Part shown: one piece after another, positions 1 to 5,006 of the stretch | Layout: each line of letters starts with the position of its first letter | Position numbering within the stretch: position 1 is the first letter of the stretch | Made by a program: the position numbers and the translations under genes | NCBI GenBank assembly: GCA_937901695.1 | Contig: CALDJN010000289.1 | Location: 1 to 5,079, forward strand | DNA: 5,079 bases | Reading direction: 5' to 3' | DNA from: an uncultured Anaerocolumna sp. | GTDB taxonomy: Bacteria > Bacillota > Clostridia > Lachnospirales > Lachnospiraceae | The notes under the pieces: generated by a model | Told to the model about the DNA's origin: nothing | What the model saw: only the letters and a program-made list of their open reading frames with translations | Database searches by the model: none

Positions 1-66
1 TTTGAGTGCCAAAAGTCTAAATATAGTTTATTGAATGAATAGTGTAAACGACTTTCGGCATTCAAA
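1..66. repeat. Imperfect 17-bp inverted repeat at the left edge
   Basis: Positions 1-17 (TTTGAGTGCCAAAAGTC) pair with 50-66 (GACTTTCGGCATTCAAA). Sixteen of 17 positions can pair, including one G-T, with one A-C mismatch and a 32-nt loop. No T-tract follows, so it is not a standard intrinsic terminator. The left arm starts at base 1, so the structure may extend beyond the window. No gene is identifiable here; the frame open from base 1 runs only 13 codons to a stop at 40-42. Confidence 0.5.
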
Positions 67-93
67 TCAACCATAGTATTTCAATATAGTATT

Positions 94-208
94 TGGAAAG
101 TGGCTGTTACATTTTTCCGTTATGAACTGGGAGAAGAGATTACACTTGGCATTCTCTTTATGTATCGAGTTCAACGGATAAGTTAATGTAACAGCCATTT
201 TTCATTTT
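94..208 (+). terminator. Long imperfect hairpin, probable terminator of an upstream transcript
   Basis: The outer stem is 94-113 with 185-204, about 20 bp including G-T pairs. Its core, TGGCTGTTACATT (101-113) against AATGTAACAGCCA (185-197), is perfect. The stem continues inwards with 116-121/173-178, a 2-nt bulge, 124-128/168-172, and an inner helix 134-139/153-158. A run of five T at 198-202 lies at the base of the right arm, with four more at 205-208, which suits transcription termination on the + strand. At about 110 nt it is much larger than usual for a terminator. A small folded RNA or a palindromic mobile remnant are alternatives that the sequence alone cannot exclude. Confidence 0.5.
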
Positions 209-357
209 AGCAGTGTTTTTAAGTGAGTTTAAAAAAGACCGTCAGTGGATTGAAAATTTTTAGCTAGCTTAGATACTTGTTCCATAGATATTCAGGATTG
301 ATTTACAAACTTGGAAAGAGGCTTAGAAGGAGATTGCTTTCCAAGACTTTATTACGA
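209..357. other. Non-coding spacer before the PEGA gene
   Basis: I see no gene in this stretch on either strand. It holds a 9-bp perfect inverted repeat, CTTGGAAAG (310-318) against CTTTCCAAG (337-345). The 18-nt loop contains an AGAAGGAGA sequence that looks like a ribosome site, but the only following start (TTG at 334) gives a ten-codon ORF. An 8-bp palindrome AGCTAGCT lies at 262-269. The inverted repeat ends 12 bp before the -35 element of the next gene, so it could be an operator or the end of an upstream transcript. Confidence 0.4.
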
Positions 358-386
358 TTGAATTAATAATTAGGATAGTCTATAAT
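358..386 (+). promoter_or_regulatory. Sigma-A-type promoter of the PEGA gene
   Basis: The -35 element is TTGAAT (358-363), then a 17-nt spacer and a perfect -10 TATAAT (381-386). Transcription should begin near 393, about 27 nt before the ATG at 420. The leader 393-419 has no Shine-Dalgarno sequence, which matters for choosing the start of the gene. Confidence 0.75.
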
Positions 387-419
387 GATAAAAAAGTATA
401 ACGTAAACACACCAGATAG

Positions 420-1910
420 ATGAAAAACACAAGACAAAGAGAGGAAAAACCGGGGTATATGGAAAATAATTATTTTAATGAAAAAACAAAAGGGAAAATG
501 GAGAAGACATTTCCTATTATATTAGGAATTTCTTTTATCGTTATTATTATAGCTGCTACCATTGCAATCAGTAAAGCACAAGGCAAGGAAAGCGCCAGCG
601 CATTACTTTTATCAGGTAAAGAAGAAGATGGAAAAGAAAAAACAGCTGGTTCGGAGTATGATAAACAGATATTAGGAGTAATAAAAGAAATTAACCAGGA
701 AAACAATAGTATTACCCTTCTGGATGTGAATAAGAAAGCAGATGTTGTAGTTAATTATAACAGTGGAACAGTTATATATGATAAATACCAACAGGCTATT
801 GTATTAGAACAGCTAAAGTTAGGTGAAATGGTAGATGCTTATTATAATTCAGATAATTTTACTCTGGCTAAACTTCAGATATCTAATCAGGCTTGGGAAT
901 ATAAGAATGCAGGCAAATGGAGTATAGATACCATTAATAAAATATTTACCATTGTAGATAATAAATATAAATATGATAGGAATATAATCATCCTTAGTAA
1001 TGACACCTTTCTTAAACCAGATGATTTAAATGAAAAAGACTTATTGACCATAAAAGGTTTTAATAGAGAAGTTTGTTCGATTCAGGTAACCAAAGGTCAT
1101 GGAACCATAACTTTTGAAGAGTATGAGGATTTTATGGGCGGGATTATGTATGTAGGTAATGATGCAATCCTGCCAATTACCGAAGATATGGTTGTAACCG
1201 TAAGAGAAGGGCAGTATGATGTTACATTAGAAAACGGTAAATTAACAGGTACTAAAACGGCTCGTGTAAAAAGAAATGAGAATGTTTTATTAAATATGGG
1301 CGAGTTTAAAAAACCAGCAGTTAAATCCGGTTTGGTATCCTTTGAAATCATACCTGAGGGGGCACTATTATACATAGATGATGAAATCCAAGCTTATGAT
1401 AAACCAATTAAGTTAGAATATGGAGAACATATAGTGAAAGTTGAACTTGATGGATACGAAACCTATGAGAATACCATCATAGTAGATGAAGCAAGCAAAA
1501 CCATAACCATTGAGTTAGAAGTTCCACTTGATGATTTAAATGGTTCTAATGGTGATAATTCTAATGGTGATGGTTCTGACGGCGATAGTTTTAATGGCAA
1601 TAATTCAAATCAAACAAATGGAAATCAAAATACAGATGCAGAGAATCCGAAAGATTATGCAGCGAATTCCAAAGGAGGAAAACAAACTTCTGATCAAGTA
1701 ATATATGTATTGGAACCTGAGGGTGCTTCTGTTTATATGGACGGAGCGTTAAAAGGCATGGCTCCGGTTAGTTTCCCTAAGATAACGGGAAATCATTATA
1801 TTACCCTGCTAAAAGATGGATATGAAACAAAAACCTATACCATTGAAGCCACTGAAGATGGTGAAGACCTTTATTTTAGTTTCCCGGAGATGTTGAAATC
1901 AGGTAAATAG
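420..1910 (+). CDS. Membrane-anchored PEGA-domain protein
   Basis: This 496-residue protein of unknown specific role is probably at the cell envelope. A short basic cytoplasmic N-terminus is followed by one hydrophobic segment at about residues 31-51 and no lipobox, so most of the protein should lie outside the membrane. Residues about 82-228 form two similar beta-rich segments, resembling DUF5666-like repeats (the second starts near 167). Two PEGA domains follow at about 304-368 and 426-490. Each contains the literal PEGA motif (312-315, 433-436) and a DGYET motif (344-348, 466-470). Residues about 249-293 look like a third, divergent copy. The PEGA domains are separated by an Asn/Gly/Ser/Asp linker (about 374-405). 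PEGA domains are small beta-sandwiches typical of surface proteins and may bind other surface components; the ligand is unknown. The start is uncertain: ATG 420 lacks a Shine-Dalgarno, while in-frame ATG 459 has only a GGGG close by and a GAGG 14 nt upstream. It is probably monocistronic, between its own promoter and the hairpin at 1944. Confidence 0.85.
   Translation: MKNTRQREEKPGYMENNYFNEKTKGKMEKTFPIILGISFIVIIIAATIAISKAQGKESASALLLSGKEEDGKEKTAGSEYDKQILGVIKEINQENNSITLLDVNKKADVVVNYNSGTVIYDKYQQAIVLEQLKLGEMVDAYYNSDNFTLAKLQISNQAWEYKNAGKWSIDTINKIFTIVDNKYKYDRNIIILSNDTFLKPDDLNEKDLLTIKGFNREVCSIQVTKGHGTITFEEYEDFMGGIMYVGNDAILPITEDMVVTVREGQYDVTLENGKLTGTKTARVKRNENVLLNMGEFKKPAVKSGLVSFEIIPEGALLYIDDEIQAYDKPIKLEYGEHIVKVELDGYETYENTIIVDEASKTITIELEVPLDDLNGSNGDNSNGDGSDGDSFNGNNSNQTNGNQNTDAENPKDYAANSKGGKQTSDQVIYVLEPEGASVYMDGALKGMAPVSFPKITGNHYITLLKDGYETKTYTIEATEDGEDLYFSFPEMLKSGK
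1544..1603 (+). repeat. Degenerate 15-bp tandem repeat encoding a pentapeptide linker
   Basis: The unit TTCTAATGGTGAT occurs identically at 1544-1556 and 1559-1571. Degenerate copies follow at 1574-1586 and 1589-1601, all with a 15-bp period. Because 15 is a multiple of three, the repeat encodes roughly [G/N]-S-[N/D]-G-D units and can gain or lose copies without shifting frame. It lies in the linker between the two clear PEGA domains and acts as a flexible, acidic, polar spacer. Confidence 0.75.
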
Positions 1911-1943
1911 TACAAATATGCATAGGAATTAATTTCTTTATAG

Positions 1944-2008
1944 TTACCGTTCAGCCTGTGGCGTAAGGCAAGTAAAAGGGAGATGGGATGACATAGGCTG
2001 AACGGTAA
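1944..2008 (+). terminator. Hairpin with 17-bp stem after the PEGA gene
   Basis: Positions 1944-1960 (TTACCGTTCAGCCTGTG) pair with 1992-2008 along all 17 positions, with a single G-T pair and a 31-nt loop. It begins 33 nt after the stop codon, where a terminator is expected. The following sequence TTCTTTATA has only a weak T-tract and the loop is long, so termination is likely but not certain. It may also protect the 3' end of the transcript. Confidence 0.55.
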
Positions 2009-2045
2009 TTCTTTATAATATTCAAAGATTCTCCCACGGAACTCC

Positions 2046-2074
2046 GCATGATTTTATACCATACATCATAAAAT
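2046..2074 (+). promoter_or_regulatory. Possible sigma-E-like (mother-cell) promoter of the lipoprotein gene
   Basis: CATAAAAT at 2067-2074 matches the sigma-E -10 consensus known from Bacillus subtilis (CATACAAT-like) at seven of eight positions. GCATGAT at 2046-2052 lies 14 nt upstream and matches the -35 consensus (kmATATT) at five of seven. Transcription would start near 2081, giving a leader of about 20 nt with the ribosome site at 2093-2097. No sigma-A promoter of comparable quality is visible in this gap. The sequence is AT-rich, so a chance match is possible. Confidence 0.4.
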
Positions 2075-2102
2075 GAAATGAGGAATTCCTTTGGAGGAAA
2101 TG

Positions 2103-2519
2103 ATGAAAAGGTTTAAGATGATAGTATTACTATTAGGAGTGATAGGAGCGGGTTTGATATTTACTGCATGTAAGGGAGAAGAGACAGATGTGAAAAAAAT
2201 TCGTGACCTGGAATTTACTGTTGTAGAGGACGCAGATGTTCCTGAGCAGCTAATGGAAATGATTAGTGAAAAAAAGGCACAGCCATTTAAAATGCATTAT
2301 AAAAATACAGACTTTTTATACATAGTAGTTGGATATGGTGAACAGCCCACAGGAGGATATAGCATATCGGTGGATGAACTATTCTTAACCTCTAATTCTA
2401 TATATATAGATACCAATCTTGTTGGTCCGTCCCAAGATGAATTTGTATCCAATGCAACAACATATCCTTATGTTGTGGTAAAAACTGAATTCTTAGATAA
2501 ACCAGTGGTTTTTAATTAA
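2103..2519 (+). CDS. Small lipoprotein with PrcB-type domain
   Basis: The product is a 138-residue secreted lipoprotein. Residues 1-22 are a lipoprotein signal peptide: basic start, hydrophobic core, then the lipobox FTAC with the lipidated cysteine at 23. The rest matches the PrcB C-terminal domain family: a core strand (FLYIVVGYGEQPTGGYSISV, 71-90) with the characteristic PTGGYS, and a final YPYVVVK...VVF segment (121-137). PrcB is named as a subunit of the Treponema PrcB-PrcA-PrtP protease complex; in clostridia the domain is common in short lipoproteins of unknown role. No protease gene is nearby. GGAGG at 2093-2097 sets the start at ATG 2103 (5-nt spacing) or ATG 2100 (2 nt). An upstream in-frame TTG at 2091 overlaps the ribosome site and is unlikely to be used. 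Its promoter may be sigma-E-type, which would place it in the sporulating mother cell. Confidence 0.8.
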   Translation: MKRFKMIVLLLGVIGAGLIFTACKGEETDVKKIRDLEFTVVEDADVPEQLMEMISEKKAQPFKMHYKNTDFLYIVVGYGEQPTGGYSISVDELFLTSNSIYIDTNLVGPSQDEFVSNATTYPYVVVKTEFLDKPVVFN

Positions 2520-2553
2520 ATTCTACTTGTAATATTCTATCCCATTACCTTTC

Positions 2554-2605
2554 AATGTCCTTTGGAAATGCAAACATTAATATTTTAGCATTTTCGAAGG
2601 GCATT
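2554..2605. terminator. 18-bp-stem hairpin after the lipoprotein gene
   Basis: Positions 2554-2571 (AATGTCCTTTGGAAATGC) pair with 2588-2605 (GCATTTTCGAAGGGCATT) at all 18 positions, three of them G-T, around a 16-nt loop. It starts 34 nt after the stop codon. The bases after the right arm are AAAAATATTC, so the T-tract of an intrinsic terminator is missing on the + strand. It is best read as a 3'-end structure, either a non-canonical terminator or a stabilising hairpin. Confidence 0.5.
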
Positions 2606-2830
2606 AAAAATATTCATAAATCCATTCCATAATTTCTCACAAATTACCAACAATATATTATTGACATATAGAAAATATGTTTACTATGTATATATATTAC
2701 AAAATGTATTAAAAGAATTTGTACATTTTTTATACTTATTTTATCCTGATTCTTAAGCTTAATTAAAATAATTCACTAAAAGGGATAAGAAAATTATAAA
2801 AGTTTATCTATATTTATGTACGCAAGTCGG
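2606..2830. other. AT-rich non-coding region upstream of veg
   Basis: No gene is visible. A sigma-A-like pair, TTGACA (2661-2666) and TATGTA (2685-2690) with an 18-nt spacer, could be a distal promoter. An ACATAT/ATATGT dyad (2664-2669, 2675-2680) overlaps its -35. Directly downstream, AAAATGTA (2701-2708) pairs with TACATTTT (2722-2729) and T bases follow, a weak terminator-like hairpin. A larger imperfect inverted repeat, 2728-2746 against 2783-2801 (16 standard pairs and one G-T of 19), encloses the palindrome TTAAGCTTAA (2753-2762). The strong AT bias makes each of these weak evidence. Confidence 0.35.
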
Positions 2831-2857
2831 CTGAATTTACTGAATTGTCTGAAAATT
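2831..2857 (+). repeat. Three 9-bp direct repeats abutting the veg promoter
   Basis: CTGAATTTA (2831-2839), CTGAATTGT (2840-2848) and CTGAAAATT (2849-2857) are contiguous and share the start CTGAA with exact 9-bp spacing. The last ends 2 bp before the -35 element. A dyad ATTGTC/GACAAT (2844-2849, 2862-2867) also overlaps the -35. This could be a regulator-binding array or an AT-rich upstream element that boosts the promoter. Confidence 0.45.
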
Positions 2858-2859
2858 CA

Positions 2860-2888
2860 TTGACAATGTATTAAATTTATGGTATAGT
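2860..2888 (+). promoter_or_regulatory. Strong sigma-A promoter of veg
   Basis: A perfect -35 TTGACA (2860-2865) and a -10 TATAGT (2883-2888, five of six) are separated by the optimal 17 nt. Transcription should begin near 2895. This agrees with the very strong vegetative promoter known for veg in Bacillus subtilis. Confidence 0.88.
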
Positions 2889-2894
2889 AATGCC

Positions 2895-2982
2895 AGTTGC
2901 ATTTTCGACACTTGTTCAAATGGTTATAATAGATAGAATATAACCCAGTGATACATGTTACCACTAGCAAGGAGGCTATTAT
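2895..2982 (+). promoter_or_regulatory. veg 5' leader and ribosome binding site
   Basis: The leader is about 88 nt. It contains a 7-bp hairpin, GGTTATA (2922-2928) against TATAACC (2939-2945), and a weaker quasi-palindrome AGTG.TA/TA.CACT (2947-2965). The consensus ribosome site AAGGAGG is at 2969-2975, 7 nt before the ATG at 2983. The second structure ends 3 nt before the ribosome site, so it could affect ribosome access. No known riboswitch is recognised. Confidence 0.5.
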
Positions 2983-3228
2983 ATGATAAAGCAGGCAGAT
3001 GTCAGCAAAGTTCGTAGAGAAGTTGTTAATAACATTGGTAGGAGAGTTAAAATAAAAGCAAACAAGGGCCGACATAAAATTGATATTACAGAAGGTATTA
3101 TCACTGAAACATATCCAAGTATATTTCTAATTCAAATCGATGACGGGAATACGGATTCAGTAAAAACTATGACTTTTAGTTATACCGATGTACTAACAAA
3201 AGATGTACAGATGATGCTTTGCTTATAA
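2983..3228 (+). CDS. veg: Veg family protein
   Basis: This 81-residue protein is a full-length member of the Veg family (about 86 residues in Bacillus subtilis). Family features are visible in order: an N-terminal helical segment with VRREV (10-14), the basic signature GRRVKIKANKGRHK (19-32), the TEGIITETYPSIFLIQ segment (35-50), and a C-terminal SYTDVLT (66-72). The fold is a small SH3-like beta-barrel and the protein should be cytosolic. In B. subtilis Veg is abundant in growing cells and stimulates biofilm genes by opposing SinR; whether this holds in clostridia is unknown. The start is fixed by AAGGAGG 7 nt upstream. It has its own strong promoter and a strong terminator, so it is probably transcribed alone. 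Its place just before sipL is the conserved clostridial arrangement. Confidence 0.95.
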   Translation: MIKQADVSKVRREVVNNIGRRVKIKANKGRHKIDITEGIITETYPSIFLIQIDDGNTDSVKTMTFSYTDVLTKDVQMMLCL

Positions 3229-3230
3229 AA

Positions 3231-3282
3231 GATATAGTGCTTTTCTTTATGTATTCGCATAAAGGAAGGCATTTTTTATATC
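3231..3282 (+). terminator. Rho-independent terminator of veg
   Basis: The core stem pairs TGCTTTTCTTTATG (3238-3251) with CATAAAGGAAGGCA (3258-3271), 14 bp with two G-T pairs and a six-base loop TATTCG. A run of six T follows at 3272-3277. Flanking GATATA (3231-3236) and TATATC (3277-3282) can extend the base of the stem. It begins 2 nt after the veg stop codon and should separate veg from sipL. Confidence 0.9.
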
Positions 3283-3310
3283 ATTAAAATGGCAGCACGT
3301 CAACTCTTTC

Positions 3311-3385
3311 TTATTTTCTGTAAACTGCTGAAGATTTTGCTTTATCAACTCTTTTTGTTTCCAGCCCAAGGGTAATTCTATTCAT
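3311..3385 (-). CDS. Doubtful 24-codon ORF, divergent from sipL
   Basis: On the minus strand an ATG at 3385-3383 is preceded by AAGGAG (3399-3394) with ideal 8-nt spacing and opens a basic 24-residue peptide starting MNRITLGLETKRVDKAKSSA. It stops at TAA (3313-3311). The same frame continues eight more codons (ERVDVLPF) to a second stop. I recognise no family, and there is no clear minus-strand promoter. The good ribosome site may simply be the mirror arm of the inverted repeat before sipL. It may be a real small protein, a gene remnant, or chance. Confidence 0.2.
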   Translation of the reverse strand: MNRITLGLETKRVDKAKSSAVYRK

Positions 3386-3410
3386 AAATATTACTCCTTG
3401 TGAATATGAT
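3382..3410 (+). promoter_or_regulatory. Possible sigma-E promoter of sipL
   Basis: TCATAAA (3382-3388) fits the sigma-E -35 consensus known from Bacillus subtilis (kmATATT) at five of seven positions. AATATGAT (3403-3410), 14 nt later, fits the -10 (CATACAAT-like) at five of eight. Another register, ATATT (3388-3392) with GATATGGT (3408-3415), is nearly as good. Either puts the start of transcription near 3417-3422, just before the ribosome site. sipL is expected to be mother-cell specific and sigma-E dependent from work in Clostridioides difficile, which supports the call; the match itself is moderate. Confidence 0.4.
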
Positions 3411-3430
3411 ATGGTATAAGACAAGGAGGG
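3394..3430 (+). promoter_or_regulatory. Inverted repeat containing the sipL ribosome site
   Basis: CTCCTTGT (3394-3401) is the exact complement of ACAAGGAG (3421-3428), with 19 nt between them. The right arm holds most of the ribosome site AAGGAGG (3423-3429), which sits 8 nt before the GTG start. In an RNA begun upstream of 3394 the site could be masked. An RNA begun near 3417-3422 would lack the left arm and be open for translation. Confidence 0.5.
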
Positions 3431-3437
3431 ATTTTTT

Positions 3438-5006
3438 GTGGAGCTGATTAAGAAGAATATTCATATGAATAAAATAAAATGTCGAAGCAGCCTTCAGTTA
3501 ACTTTGGATGATGACTTTAATGTTCCAGATGTGAAACCGGACATTTATAAAATTATCAAAGAACAAGGGGATATTAAGATTACTGATGTTAAAATGTTAA
3601 ATGGAAAGTTAATGGTGAAGGGTTCCCTTTACTTTAATATGTTATATTTAAGCGAAGATAATGGAAGACCAATACATAACATATCAGGAGAAGTACCTTT
3701 TGATGAAGTCATCCAATTAGAGGATGCCTGTGTTGGTGATGAAGCAGTTGTCACTTGGGAACTAGAAGACCTTTCAACCGGGCTCATTAATTCCAGAAAA
3801 ATCAGTGTAAGATCCATACTTAGATTAACTGTAATCGTAGAAGAATTATATGATGAAGCAACTGCCATCTCCATTGAAGGCGATGATGAAGTTCAGTTTA
3901 TAACAAAGAATATAACCGTAACTGATATAGCAGTAGATAAGAAAGATACCTACCGGATAAAGGATCAAATCCACCTTCCGTCCAATAAAAGCAATATATC
4001 ACAAATACTATATCATGAAATAGAGCTAAGAAACCCGGAAGTAAGGCTTCAGGATAACAAATTCCTAGTAAAGGGTGAAACATTAGTTTTTGTTATTTAT
4101 GCCAGCGAAGATGAAGAAAATCCAGTTGAATATCTGGAGACAGAGCTTCCATTTAGTTCATCCATTGACTGCAATGGCTGTACAGAAGAGATGATTGATA
4201 ACATCAGTTTCTCTATTGCCAATAAGAATCTGGAAATAATGCCAGATGTAGATGGAGAAGAGAGAATCATAGATATGGAAGTGGTTCTTGAGATGGATAT
4301 TAAAATTTACGAAGAAGAAGAACTGGAAATGTTACATGATGTTTATTCTCCTTCCAAAGAATTGACTCCTATTAGAAAAGATGCTCATTATGAAAATCTG
4401 TTAATTAAAAATAACAGCAAAGTCAGAGTAAATGATCGTATTAAAGTTAAGAATAATCAGCCGGGAATACTTCAAATCTCCCATGCTTCCGGAGAAGTAA
4501 AAATTGACGAGATTAATTTGGTGGATAATGGGTTAGAAGTAAATGGTGTGCTGGATGTTCAAATTCTCTACATATGTGCAGATGATAACAGGCCTCTCAA
4601 TGCATTAAAAGGCATGATACCATTTACACAAGTAATTGAAGTAAAAGGTATTAAACCGACTAGCATATATCAGGTTAAATCAGGCTTGGAACAACTTAGT
4701 GTCATGATGCTAGATAGTGAAGAAATAGAAGTAAAATCCGGCATCGGTTTAAATACTATCGCATTCGATGTGATACAGGAACCTATCATTACTGATATAG
4801 AAGTATCAGGATTAGACTATGAAAAGCTTCAGGCTATGCCAAGTGTAGTAGGTTACATTGTAAAAGCTTATGATACTCTATGGGATATTGCTAAGAAATA
4901 TTATACTACTATTGACAGAATCAAAGAACTGAACGGACTAGAAAATGATCATATTAAACTAGGCGACAAACTCCTTATAATGAAGAAAGTTGATAAGTTG
5001 ATATAG
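3438..5006 (+). CDS. sipL: SipL, SPOCS/LysM spore coat-cortex morphogenetic protein
   Basis: This 522-residue protein has the architecture and approximate length of clostridial SipL. That protein binds SpoIVA in the mother cell and is needed to encase the forespore with coat. Three SPOCS (formerly DUF3794) repeats are visible at about residues 28-135, 180-290 and 335-440. Each has an extended strand block followed by a [E/D]-x-P-[L/I]-x-x-[L/I]-x-x-x-[L/I/V]-P-F-type segment; PF occurs at 87-88, 238-239 and 395-396. A C-terminal LysM domain covers about 472-516 (YDTLWDIAKKYYTTIDRIKE, 478-497), the part that contacts SpoIVA in C. difficile. W482 is the conserved LysM tryptophan. No signal peptide or membrane segment is present, as expected for a mother-cell cytosolic protein. 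The start is GTG at 3438, fixed by AAGGAGG 8 nt upstream. The veg terminator lies before it, so it should have its own promoter. ispE commonly follows in clostridia but would lie beyond the window. Confidence 0.93.
   Translation: MELIKKNIHMNKIKCRSSLQLTLDDDFNVPDVKPDIYKIIKEQGDIKITDVKMLNGKLMVKGSLYFNMLYLSEDNGRPIHNISGEVPFDEVIQLEDACVGDEAVVTWELEDLSTGLINSRKISVRSILRLTVIVEELYDEATAISIEGDDEVQFITKNITVTDIAVDKKDTYRIKDQIHLPSNKSNISQILYHEIELRNPEVRLQDNKFLVKGETLVFVIYASEDEENPVEYLETELPFSSSIDCNGCTEEMIDNISFSIANKNLEIMPDVDGEERIIDMEVVLEMDIKIYEEEELEMLHDVYSPSKELTPIRKDAHYENLLIKNNSKVRVNDRIKVKNNQPGILQISHASGEVKIDEINLVDNGLEVNGVLDVQILYICADDNRPLNALKGMIPFTQVIEVKGIKPTSIYQVKSGLEQLSVMMLDSEEIEVKSGIGLNTIAFDVIQEPIITDIEVSGLDYEKLQAMPSVVGYIVKAYDTLWDIAKKYYTTIDRIKELNGLENDHIKLGDKLLIMKKVDKLI

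Noticed and set aside
1..42. Open frame from the left edge that could be the end of an upstream gene
   Set aside because: It is only 13 codons, has no recognisable residues and overlaps an inverted repeat arm; it cannot be told from chance.
334..366. TTG after a GGAGA sequence as a leader peptide start
   Set aside because: The ORF is only ten codons and extends into the -35 element of the next promoter; the site lies in the loop of an inverted repeat and is more likely incidental.
470..706. Minus-strand 78-codon ORF inside the PEGA gene
   Set aside because: It is a shadow of the coding strand; its hydrophobic part is just the antisense of the membrane segment.
2091..2102. TTG start for the PrcB-type lipoprotein
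   Set aside because: It overlaps the GGAGG ribosome site at 2093-2097, which instead serves the ATG at 2103 or 2100.
2857..3075. Minus-strand 72-codon ORF across the veg promoter and start
   Set aside because: It is antisense to veg and its promoter, has no ribosome site that I can see, and its Cys/Tyr/Asn-rich product resembles translated AT-rich antisense DNA.
3629..4083. Two minus-strand ORFs inside sipL
   Set aside because: They are fully antisense to well-recognised SPOCS domains and have no ribosome sites or family features.
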